Notes under the pieces: generated by a model
Databases searched by the model: none
Seen by the model: the letters and a program-made list of their open reading frames with translations, nothing else
What the model was told of the DNA's origin: nothing
Position numbers and translations under genes: made by a program
From: Cellvibrionaceae bacterium
GTDB lineage: Bacteria > Pseudomonadota > Gammaproteobacteria > Pseudomonadales > Cellvibrionaceae
Reading direction: 5' to 3'
Length of the DNA: 26,671 bases
Assembly (NCBI GenBank): GCA_021151615.1
Contig: JAGKXA010000035.1
Location: forward strand, 1 to 26,671
Part shown: positions 7,599 to 14,286 of the stretch, piece after piece
Numbering within the stretch: position 1 is the first letter of the stretch
Layout: the number at the start of each line of letters is the position of its first letter

Positions 7599-8921
7599 AT
7601 GAAAACAATAAATAGATTTTTGTTATCCAGCCTTTTAGTTTCAATTATTGGGTGTGGTGGCGGAGGTGGAGGAAGTAAATCAACAGCGCCAACTACGACT
7701 TCTCCATCCACTAGTGTCGCTGCCCTGAGTTCCCTTGCAAAAAGCTCAGGTGCCCCTTCCAGCAGTTCTTCGCAGGCCAGTTCGAGTCAGCCCAATTCTT
7801 CTGCCAGTACAATCGGGCTTTACCCGGATTACAACCTGAAGCCGTTAGCTGCTGATACCCGCGGTATGGAAAGTACCGCCAGCCAAATCGCCAGCAAGAT
7901 GACCATCGGTTTCAACATTGGCAACACGCTGGAAGCCGTGGGTGGCAAATCCGAGACCTACTGGGGCAACCCTAAAATCACTAAAGAATTTGTTGCCTTT
8001 GTAAAACAATCCGGCTTCAACGCAATTCGCTTACCTGTTTCCTGGGATCAATACGCCAACCAGACAACCGCAGAAATTGACGCGGCCTGGATAAATCGCG
8101 TGAAGGAGGTAGTGCAATACTGTGTTGATAACGGACTCTACGTCATCGTTAACATCCACTGGGATGGTGGCTGGCTAGAAAACAATGTCACATCGGCCAA
8201 ACGCGAACAAAACAATGCCAAACAAAAAGCCTTCTGGGAACAAATAGCAACTCATTTGCGTGATTTTGACGAGCAGGTTTTATTCGCGAGTGCCAACGAA
8301 CCCAATGTAGAAAATGCCGAACAAATGGAGGTGCTGTACAGCTATCACCAAACGTTTGTCGATGCAGTGCGCGCTACCGGCGGTAAAAATGCCCATCGAG
8401 TTTTGATCCTGCAGGGGCCGGCTACGGATATCGATAAAACCAATAAACTCTGGGACAAAATGCCAAGGGATCAGGTGAACAACAAACTAATGGTGGAGAT
8501 CCATTACTACAGCCCCTGGAACTACACCGGCATGACCAAAGACGAAAGCTGGGGCAATCAATTCTTCTATTGGGGCAAAGGTTTTCACTCCACGACCGAC
8601 ACCGCCCACAACCCCACCTGGGGCGAAGAAGATTATGTGGATCAACAATTCAAACTCATGAAAACCCAATTTATCGATAAGGGAATTCCCGTCATCATGG
8701 GGGAGTTTGGTACTGGCGTGCGTAAAAATTTAACGGGGGCTGATTTGAAATTACATCTGGATGGTCGCGCCTACTATCTCAAATACATTACCCAACAAGC
8801 GATTGCCAATGGCATGGTGCCCTTCCTGTGGGATATAGGTGAGTTGCTGGATCGCACCAATAATAAAGTCCTGGATCAACAAGCTTATGATGCATTGATG
8901 CAAGGTGCCGCGAAGCCCTAA
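7599..8921 (+). CDS. GH5 family endoglucanase (cellulase), lipoprotein
   Basis: A 440-residue cell-surface or periplasmic lipoprotein cellulase. The start at 7599 begins MKTINRFLLSSLLVS and ends in a lipobox with Cys19 (SIIGC), followed by six glycines. A Ser/Thr-rich linker (~residues 25-75) of the kind common in Cellvibrio secreted CAZymes leads to the catalytic TIM barrel. GH5 hallmarks are NIGNTLEA, FNAIRLPVSWDQY, VIVNIHWDGGW, the acid/base in SANEPN (Glu234), EIHYYSPW and the nucleophile in IMGEFGTG (Glu369). It should cleave internal beta-1,4-glucosidic bonds of cellulose or a related beta-glucan. No carbohydrate-binding module is present. The pirin-like gene follows 61 bp later in the same direction. 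An upstream extension of the frame crosses a terminator and is rejected. Exact GH5 subfamily is not assigned. Confidence 0.92.
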   Translation: MKTINRFLLSSLLVSIIGCGGGGGGSKSTAPTTTSPSTSVAALSSLAKSSGAPSSSSSQASSSQPNSSASTIGLYPDYNLKPLAADTRGMESTASQIASKMTIGFNIGNTLEAVGGKSETYWGNPKITKEFVAFVKQSGFNAIRLPVSWDQYANQTTAEIDAAWINRVKEVVQYCVDNGLYVIVNIHWDGGWLENNVTSAKREQNNAKQKAFWEQIATHLRDFDEQVLFASANEPNVENAEQMEVLYSYHQTFVDAVRATGGKNAHRVLILQGPATDIDKTNKLWDKMPRDQVNNKLMVEIHYYSPWNYTGMTKDESWGNQFFYWGKGFHSTTDTAHNPTWGEEDYVDQQFKLMKTQFIDKGIPVIMGEFGTGVRKNLTGADLKLHLDGRAYYLKYITQQAIANGMVPFLWDIGELLDRTNNKVLDQQAYDALMQGAAKP

Positions 8922-8982
8922 AAAAATAATTACTACCAGCACCAAACGTGTAGATCACTCACCCAAAGAACAGGACATCATG

Positions 8983-9813
8983 ATGAACACTGCATCAAAA
9001 AACTCATCTATCAACGTTGAGTACACTAATACCATCAAGGATAAACGGAATTTATTTTGGCAAAAGTATGCCCTGGAAACACTGCAGCCGTTTGTATCCT
9101 TGCAGATATTGTCGGCTGCAGACATTGGCAAAACCGGCACATCCTCAACTGCCACATCCGGCAAAGCCATCATTACCTACATTATATCGGGAGAAGCGGT
9201 TTACGCTGATTCAACCGGAAAGCGTGGCAGGCTGCAGAAGGATGGGTGGAGCTGGGTAATCAGCGGCAACGGCATTTGCTATTCGCTTGAGGCGTTGACC
9301 GCAGATTTCTTGTGCGTCCAATTGGATATCGCGTTATCACCGGCATTGGAAAACTCCGTGCCTCAGTCTACCTATTTGGACTCATCCGCAACAATGTCTG
9401 ACAAACAAGCGCGAGTGCTGATTGGCTGGTATGAAAATGACCGCAGTCAGTTTGCCATTCCCTCCCACGTGAATTATTTGGTTGTACACCTGAAAGCAGG
9501 TGAGCATTGGGCGTATGAATTGCCACTAAATCATAAATTCAGTTGGGCATATGTGGTCACAGGGGACATAAAAACGGCGTTCGGAAATCAGTTTGCCGGG
9601 GACATTGTGTATGTTGACCGCGATGGCGATAAGTTTTCAGCAAGTGCACTGGCGAATTCAATACTACTGGTAGGGTCAGCAATGGAGTTTGGTTACGATC
9701 TGGTATTTCAGGGTGATTCTGTGCACACCTCGCCCGAGTCCCTTCAGCAAAGTATTCAAGGAATAGCCGATGTAAAAAAGGCAATGATGAATCAAACAAC
9801 GGCTGCACGCTAA
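8983..9813 (+). CDS. Pirin-like bicupin lacking the usual metal ligands
   Basis: A ~276-residue cytoplasmic protein with two cupin halves. The pirin pattern is recognisable: YIISGEAVYADSTGKRG matches the 'LEGE..H.DS.G' strand, GWSWVISGNGICYS matches 'GDVQWM.AG.GI.HSE', and the C-terminal half (HLKAGEHWAYELPLNHKFSWAYVVTGDI, then SPESLQQSIQGI) matches pirin/YhaK C-domains. The pirin iron ligands are not conserved: the HPH motif position reads STAT and the GIVHSE position reads GICYSLE. It is thus probably not a metal-dependent quercetinase but a non-metal redox-sensing or regulatory bicupin (inference). The start is ATG 8983 (or 8980), behind AGGA at 8972-8975. Flanked by GH5 and GH39 in one apparent operon. 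Confidence 0.78.
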   Translation: MNTASKNSSINVEYTNTIKDKRNLFWQKYALETLQPFVSLQILSAADIGKTGTSSTATSGKAIITYIISGEAVYADSTGKRGRLQKDGWSWVISGNGICYSLEALTADFLCVQLDIALSPALENSVPQSTYLDSSATMSDKQARVLIGWYENDRSQFAIPSHVNYLVVHLKAGEHWAYELPLNHKFSWAYVVTGDIKTAFGNQFAGDIVYVDRDGDKFSASALANSILLVGSAMEFGYDLVFQGDSVHTSPESLQQSIQGIADVKKAMMNQTTAAR

Positions 9814-9826
9814 CAACAATTACTCC

Positions 9827-9889
9827 ATGCACTATTCAGGAATCGCTATGCACTTTTCAGAAACAGCTACGCACTATTCAGCAATCGCT
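9827..9889 (+). repeat. Three imperfect tandem 21-bp repeats at the GH39 5' end
   Basis: Units 9827-9847, 9848-9868 and 9869-9889 share the core CACTATTCAG-AATCGCT or close variants, each opening with ATGCAC or ACGCAC. They are in frame (7 codons) and place two ATGs 21 bp apart. The Shine-Dalgarno for the second ATG lies inside the first unit. Confidence 0.85.
9838..9842 (+). promoter_or_regulatory. Shine-Dalgarno deciding the GH39 start
   Basis: AGGAA lies 5 nt before the ATG at 9848. The alternative ATG at 9827 has no Shine-Dalgarno sequence, so 9848 is preferred. Confidence 0.6.
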
Positions 9890-11458
9890 ATAAGGATTAG
9901 ACAGGTTTTTCGATTTTCATTGTTCTTATTTTTTTTTCTGCCCGGGCTGGCCATGGCCCAAAGTCGATCAATCAGTATCGATGCCAACCAAATCAAAGGG
10001 AAATTGAATACTTTTTTCAAAACCAGTATTGGTGCTGGCCGTGCCAATGAAGGCCTGCGAGCAGATTGGCAACAACAACTTGCTGAAATAAAACGCGATG
10101 CAGGGTTTCGTTACATTCGTATGCACGGCTTGCTCGCGGATGACATGGGTGTTTATAAAATAGATGCGCAAGGAAAGGAACATTACAACTTTCAATATAT
10201 AGATGCGCTCTACGATTATATTCTCAGCATTGGCATGAAGCCGTTTGTGGAGTTGGGTTTTATGCCCTCGGCACTGGCCAGCGGTGATAAAACCATTTTC
10301 TGGTGGCGCGGCAATGTCACACCGCCACACAGCTATGAAAAATGGGAAACGCTGATTAAAAAACTCACCGAACACTGGACCAATCGTTACGGCGCTGACG
10401 AAGTTGCCAGCTGGTATTTTGAGGTGTGGAATGAACCTAACCTGGATGGATTCTGGGCCGGTACCCAGGCGGAATATTTTAAACTCTATGCACACAGTGC
10501 GCGCGCAATTAAAAGCGTAAATCCAAGCTACAAAGTGGGTGGCCCGGCCACAGCGGGTGCAGTCTGGATTCCGGAAATGATCAACTATTGCGTCACGAAT
10601 AAAATCCCGCTGGATTTTGTAAGCACCCATGCCTACGGCGTGAACCAGGGTTTTCTCGATGAGTTTGGTAGCACAGGAACTGTATTATCCAAAGACGAAT
10701 TCGCAGTTGCACAGGATGTATTAAAAAATCGCGCGGAAATTTCCGCGTCTGCCCTGCCCGCGCTGGAGTTGCATTACACCGAATGGAGTTCATCTTATAC
10801 ACCGGCAGACCCGACACACGACTCTTATCAGCAGGCTGCCTATGTTTTGCAAAAATTAAAGCAGGTTGGCGATGCCGCCCAATCTATGTCCTACTGGGTC
10901 TTTACCGATATTTTTGAAGAAGCTGGTCCGCGCTTTGAAGCATTCCACGGCGGTTTTGGTTTAATGAATACCCAGGGCATTAAAAAACCTGCGTATTTCG
11001 CCTATCAATTTTTAAATCAGTTATCTGCCATTGAATTAAAAAATAGCGATGCCCAATCATTTGCCACCCGCGATGACAACGGCAATGTGCAAGTATTGCT
11101 GTGGGATTCAACCCGCACCCTACCCGACGGTATTAACAACCAACAGTACTACATTAAAGATTTACCACCCGCAAACAAAGGTGAAGTGAATATCCAGATA
11201 AATGGTTTGAAAAAGGGCCGCCACACACTTTCTATTTCGCAAGTAGGTTACAAGCACAACGATTCTTTCACTGCCTATATCGGCATGGGGTCGCCTGCAC
11301 AATTAAGCAGAACGCAGGCTGCTGAACTCAAGGCCAAGGCTAATGGAAAACCGATACAAGAAAAAACGGTTCGTGTTGCTAAAGATGGTCAATTCAAACT
11401 CAGCTTACCCCTGCGTGAAAATGATGTGTACTTACTGCAATTAGAGCAGGCGAAATAA
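9848..11458 (+). CDS. GH39 family glycoside hydrolase (beta-xylosidase-like), secreted
   Basis: From ATG 9848 the product has 536 residues (543 from ATG 9827). An unusually long N-region of ~23 residues, partly built from the 21-bp repeats, precedes a signal peptide (FRFSLFLFFFLPGLAMAQS, cut after AMA). The TIM barrel shows GH39 features: FRYIRMHGLLADDMGVY, KPFVELGFMPSALASG, acid/base in VWNEPNLDGFW (Glu196 from 9848), SVNPSYKVGGPATAGAVW, FVSTHAYG and nucleophile in HYTEWSSSY (Glu312). A C-terminal beta-domain (~residues 410-530) completes the usual GH39 architecture. Expected activity is exo-acting beta-xylosidase on xylo-oligosaccharides, though other GH39 specificities are possible. Last gene of the GH5-pirin-GH39 group, with a hairpin after the stop. 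Confidence 0.9.
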   Translation: MHFSETATHYSAIAIRIRQVFRFSLFLFFFLPGLAMAQSRSISIDANQIKGKLNTFFKTSIGAGRANEGLRADWQQQLAEIKRDAGFRYIRMHGLLADDMGVYKIDAQGKEHYNFQYIDALYDYILSIGMKPFVELGFMPSALASGDKTIFWWRGNVTPPHSYEKWETLIKKLTEHWTNRYGADEVASWYFEVWNEPNLDGFWAGTQAEYFKLYAHSARAIKSVNPSYKVGGPATAGAVWIPEMINYCVTNKIPLDFVSTHAYGVNQGFLDEFGSTGTVLSKDEFAVAQDVLKNRAEISASALPALELHYTEWSSSYTPADPTHDSYQQAAYVLQKLKQVGDAAQSMSYWVFTDIFEEAGPRFEAFHGGFGLMNTQGIKKPAYFAYQFLNQLSAIELKNSDAQSFATRDDNGNVQVLLWDSTRTLPDGINNQQYYIKDLPPANKGEVNIQINGLKKGRHTLSISQVGYKHNDSFTAYIGMGSPAQLSRTQAAELKAKANGKPIQEKTVRVAKDGQFKLSLPLRENDVYLLQLEQAK

Positions 11459-11496
11459 CCCAGTTGTGAATACCTCAACGACAAGGAGCGTCTGTT

Positions 11497-11517
11497 AAGC
11501 CGACAGCTAGTCGGCTT
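11497..11517. terminator. Hairpin between convergent GH39 and cytochrome c5 genes
   Basis: AAGCCGAC (11497-11504) and GTCGGCTT (11510-11517) form a perfect 8-bp stem with a 5-nt loop. The following T tract is weak (CATTTG). It sits between two convergent genes and probably serves both. Confidence 0.65.
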
Positions 11518-11545
11518 CATTTGAAAAATGCAAAATATTTTCGTT

Positions 11546-11845
11546 TTACTTTGACATTTTCTCAACTAATTTCAAAAACTCTTCATCGGTACAATCAGCA
11601 CAAGTACCCTTTGGGGGCATAGCATTAAAACCTTCTTTGATGTGTTTCAACAATACATCATTACCTTTTTCCAGACGTGGTGCCCAGGCAGCCACATCGC
11701 CAGTTTTTGGGGCGCCCATCAAACCGCCATCATGGCAAAGCTTGCAAGATTTTTGGTATTTGGCATCGATAGCAGCGTCATCCGCAACCGTAATACCAGA
11801 TGCAAATACTAAAGCCAGAAATGCAACAGAACCTAATTTCAACAT
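11546..11845 (-). CDS. Cytochrome c5-type monoheme protein
   Basis: A 99-residue periplasmic electron carrier with a signal peptide (cleaved after ~residue 21, SGITVADDA). CKLCH (Cys34, Cys37, His38) binds heme c and NAMPPKG supplies Met76. The CADC pair (Cys82, Cys85) is a class hallmark of cytochrome c5, where it forms a disulfide. Length is normal. The start has AGGAAA upstream on the minus strand. It lies 92 bp downstream of the DUF1080 gene in the same direction, and could carry electrons from periplasmic dehydrogenases to a terminal oxidase. Confidence 0.93.
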   Translation of the reverse strand: MLKLGSVAFLALVFASGITVADDAAIDAKYQKSCKLCHDGGLMGAPKTGDVAAWAPRLEKGNDVLLKHIKEGFNAMPPKGTCADCTDEEFLKLVEKMSK

Positions 11846-11910
11846 TGATCAAATTTCCTCATTGCTAGACACGGTTTCCCCAGATCTATAAATTTCGGGG
11901 GATTATTATC

Positions 11911-11925
11911 TCGCTCATCGAGCGA
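11911..11925. other. Short palindromic hairpin between DUF1080 and cytochrome c5 genes
   Basis: TCGCTC and GAGCGA form a 6-bp stem around ATC. No clear T tract follows on the minus strand, so it may be an attenuator, a weak terminator or chance. Confidence 0.35.
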
Positions 11926-11937
11926 ATTGTTTTTGGT

Positions 11938-12780
11938 TTAAAACTGGCAAACGCTTGGATTATTTTTTACAAAATAGCGTTTGTAATTTTTCGCTTTTTT
12001 ATCCAAGCACCCTTCAAGATTTAACAAGCGCACCTTGCGAAAATCTGTTGGATGACTCTCTGCCTGCAAAGCAATATAACCGCTGCCATTGGGTGTGCGA
12101 TCATCCCATTGCAAACCTGTGTACTCCAGGACCTTTTTCCCATTAATAAAATGTTCGGCTTTTTCGCTGCCATGTACCACCAACTCCGCCGTTACCCATT
12201 GATCGCCGTGGTAAGTATCACTGATCGAGTTGATGATATGGTCTTCGGTAAACTTGCCATTAAACACCACATGAGTCCCTGGTGTGCAGAGGTTGCCAGT
12301 GGTGCGCGGGTCTTTACCATTTCCTCCCAACAACTGATATTCCATACTGCCGGGAAAATCTTGCTCGACCGTCATGGTTTTCGGGTCTTGCGTGTGATAC
12401 ATGATGCCATTATTGCGATACGCCCAGGCCGGCCCGCCTTTTACCTGATCTCCCACAAAGCGGTACTCCACCAGGATTTTGTAATGGGAAAAGGGCCCGC
12501 CGTTATAAAAGAGATGGCCAAAGCGATTATCAAACTCCGTGTATTGATCATAACGCGCCTCTAAAATTCCATTTTCAACGCGAAAAGTATTAAAAGGATT
12601 CTCCCCTAGCGGATAACCACGCACCTTGGGCGACCAATTACTCAAATCCTTACCGTTAAACAGATCGATCCATTCCTCCTCATCCGGGTTATTCGCTAGC
12701 TCTGCAGCCAGAAGATTGGGGGTTATCGAACCAACCAGAAGGCCAGATACAAGACTTAAAGCAAGGAGTTTTCTATTCAT
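11938..12780 (-). CDS. DUF1080 protein, 3-keto-disaccharide hydrolase-like, exported
   Basis: A 280-residue exported protein. The internal ATG at 12780 is chosen because it begins a clean signal peptide (MNRKLLALSLVSGLLVGS, cleaved near LLAAELA); upstream in-frame codons add 12 unrelated residues. The mature protein is a concanavalin-A-like beta-sandwich of the DUF1080 family: EEWIDLFNGKDLSNWSPK at the start, FRVENGILEA, FSHYKILVEYRF, RNNGIMYHTQ, SMEYQLLGG and NPSVCQF at the end. Characterised relatives act on 3-keto-glucosides, cleaving them after another enzyme oxidises the sugar. An unusual C-terminal extension carries two Cys (EGCLDKK and PSVCQF), possibly a disulfide. It is the gene directly upstream of cytochrome c5, and a large heme dehydrogenase is encoded ~6 kb away. 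Confidence 0.88.
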   Translation of the reverse strand: MNRKLLALSLVSGLLVGSITPNLLAAELANNPDEEEWIDLFNGKDLSNWSPKVRGYPLGENPFNTFRVENGILEARYDQYTEFDNRFGHLFYNGGPFSHYKILVEYRFVGDQVKGGPAWAYRNNGIMYHTQDPKTMTVEQDFPGSMEYQLLGGNGKDPRTTGNLCTPGTHVVFNGKFTEDHIINSISDTYHGDQWVTAELVVHGSEKAEHFINGKKVLEYTGLQWDDRTPNGSGYIALQAESHPTDFRKVRLLNLEGCLDKKAKNYKRYFVKNNPSVCQF

Positions 12781-12816
12781 GGCGAGGTTTTCCGCAGTTA
12801 TTAGCATTTTGCACAA

Positions 12817-13100
12817 GCCTAGCTGAATTATCAGATATATGTCAGCCCTGTTTACAAATCCAAACCCAAGTTGATGGGTGGTTGTTTTGTGCGAAATATC
12901 CTACAAAAGACTCCGCCAATTGCCAGTGTCAGAAATCCTGATGGTTGGCTATATTTTAACCGCAAGGGGTTCTTGCCGGGATGCAAACCAAGAGAGTGGT
13001 TTTTAAAAGGAGTTTTTGCAAAAGGAATTTTTATTATTCGTTTTATTCCACGATGAACCATCCACTACAAGCCATGGATTGAACCTGAGAGGTACCCCCA
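12817..13100. other. Intergenic region between divergent genes, content unresolved
   Basis: Nearly 300 bp separate the DUF1080 gene (-) from the small gene (+). Both strands hold open frames of 60-70 codons (12852-13061 minus, 12871-13056 plus), but neither resembles a known protein. An approximate direct repeat, AAAAGGA followed by a T run, occurs at about 13006-13032. Promoters for the two divergent genes must lie here, but I cannot place them. Confidence 0.4.
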
Positions 13101-13280
13101 ATGGGAACAGAGCTGAATGATATCGAACGTATCCGCACCGCCCGCATCCTGTGTATTCAGCACCGATTTGCTGAAGCGCTGGAAATAGCCCGCAAAGTCG
13201 AAGACCCTAAAACCCGCGAAACCTTGTTGTTTATCTGCAAATCATTCCAAACATCGCAGATAAAAGTACGTGCGGCCTAG
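13101..13280 (+). CDS. Small helical hypothetical protein, 59 aa
   Basis: A short gene starting MGTELNDIERIRTARIL and ending SQIKVRAA. GAGAGG sits 8 nt before the ATG, and a hairpin directly follows the stop. The composition (many charged residues, ARILCIQHRFAEALEIARKV, two Cys) suggests a pair of amphipathic helices, possibly TPR-like. No signal peptide or membrane segment. It is not recognised as a known family. The good ribosome site, soluble helical composition and terminator make a real gene likely. Function unknown. Confidence 0.7.
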   Translation: MGTELNDIERIRTARILCIQHRFAEALEIARKVEDPKTRETLLFICKSFQTSQIKVRAA

Positions 13281-13283
13281 CCG

Positions 13284-13318
13284 CATCAAGCAGTCGCGGT
13301 TTCTGCGGCTGCTTGATG
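13284..13318. terminator. Long hairpin between convergent small gene and SIR2-like gene
   Basis: CATCAAGCAG (13284-13293) pairs perfectly with CTGCTTGATG (13309-13318), and the stem continues inward with CGC/GCG. No T tract follows on either strand, so termination efficiency is uncertain, but position between convergent stops (13280 and 13323) supports the role. Confidence 0.7.
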
Positions 13319-13322
13319 TGTA

Positions 13323-14207
13323 TTAAATATTCCACACCCCGGAATAAAGTTCATCATAAGAATTCGCTTTAACAATCTCGCAACCCACGCTGCGTAAAAA
13401 AATTTGTTGGCCTTGTGAGATTTCATTACCGGCATAAACATACCAAGCATTACATTTCCGCTTGGGAAAATTTTTAAAATATTTCGCGCGTTCAATCAAC
13501 AGCCAGCGTAAAAATACTTCGGCAGAGTCCAAGCCTAATCCAATAAACAGCAAATCGCGGTGAAACAGGCAATCCAACCAGGTATTGCTGCCGTTCCAGT
13601 TATCGCGATGGCGATCGACAAACAAGCGCTTTTCCCCTTTGTGGATTAACGCCCTCGCCCGCTCCACTGACCCCATATAATGGCTCAGCCCCAAGCGAAT
13701 GCTGCGTGAGTAACGCATTAAGCCGTTGATGTGCCATACCGCAAATTCACCATCGGGGTTGGTAATAGGTTGATGCGAAAAATAGGTTTGCCAGGGATAA
13801 AAATCGGTGAAGCGCGGGCCATCCAAATGGTGCAGGGATAATTTCGCCGCATCGGAAAGGCTTTCATCGAAATTGGTTGTGAGTATCGGACAGGAAAAAT
13901 GTTTTGCCCAATTAACCAGGATGCGGTGATGTGCGCCCGCTGCCCATCCTGCCAATAAACTGCAAAACTCTTTTTGCAAATTCACGCGCGCGTCTGTGCG
14001 GCTTAAATCCAGGGCATCATAAAATTCTGTGAGCGAAATGCCTTGAGGGACTATGGTTGAATCTACGTGGGTGTGTTTTTCCCACAATTCCAACAGCATT
14101 TTGTCCCAGGAATTAACTTTGCTGATGCTGTTATAACGATTAATCCCATTACCGATAATCAGCGCTAATTGCTGGTGGTTTTCGGTTAGTATTTGTTGGA
14201 GAGTCAT
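13323..14207 (-). CDS. Stand-alone SIR2-like domain protein
   Basis: A 294-residue soluble protein (ATG 14207 with GCAGG upstream; an extra 11 codons are possible). It carries a SIR2-like NAD-binding fold: LIIGNGIN (Gly19-Asn23), TTNFD (residues 110-114) and HINGLMRYSRSIRLG (His159, the position of the catalytic His of sirtuins), then a conserved HRDLLFIGLGLDSAEVFLRWLL segment. Bacterial SIR2-like domains of this sort include NADases in anti-phage systems (ThsA, DSR, SIR2-pAgo); others are housekeeping or of unknown role. No partner module (Argonaute, TIR, HerA, sensor domain) is fused or adjacent. It ends an otherwise envelope/RNase H gene run. NAD hydrolysis is an inference from the family. 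Confidence 0.82.
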   Translation of the reverse strand: MTLQQILTENHQQLALIIGNGINRYNSISKVNSWDKMLLELWEKHTHVDSTIVPQGISLTEFYDALDLSRTDARVNLQKEFCSLLAGWAAGAHHRILVNWAKHFSCPILTTNFDESLSDAAKLSLHHLDGPRFTDFYPWQTYFSHQPITNPDGEFAVWHINGLMRYSRSIRLGLSHYMGSVERARALIHKGEKRLFVDRHRDNWNGSNTWLDCLFHRDLLFIGLGLDSAEVFLRWLLIERAKYFKNFPKRKCNAWYVYAGNEISQGQQIFLRSVGCEIVKANSYDELYSGVWNI

Positions 14208-14286
14208 AATCAGCCTGCTCGTATTTCCTTTTCTTTTCATTTCTTGGTGGGGGTATTGGCTATCCCCTGCAAATACCGATTACTGC

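Noticed and set aside
8905..8979. GTG start for the pirin-like gene inside the GH5 3' end
   Set aside because: The added N-terminus is unlike the family and AGGA precedes ATG 8980/8983.
9968..10630. Minus-strand open frame of 220 codons under the GH39 gene
   Set aside because: Its plus-strand partner has full GH39 motifs; the antisense product has no recognisable domain or start signal.
12962..12976. Small GCAAG/CTTGC hairpin
   Set aside because: Five pairs only and no conserved context; could arise by chance.
12852..13061. Open frames on both strands in the 12817-13100 gap
   Set aside because: Low-complexity, no good ribosome site, no family resemblance; treated as noncoding.
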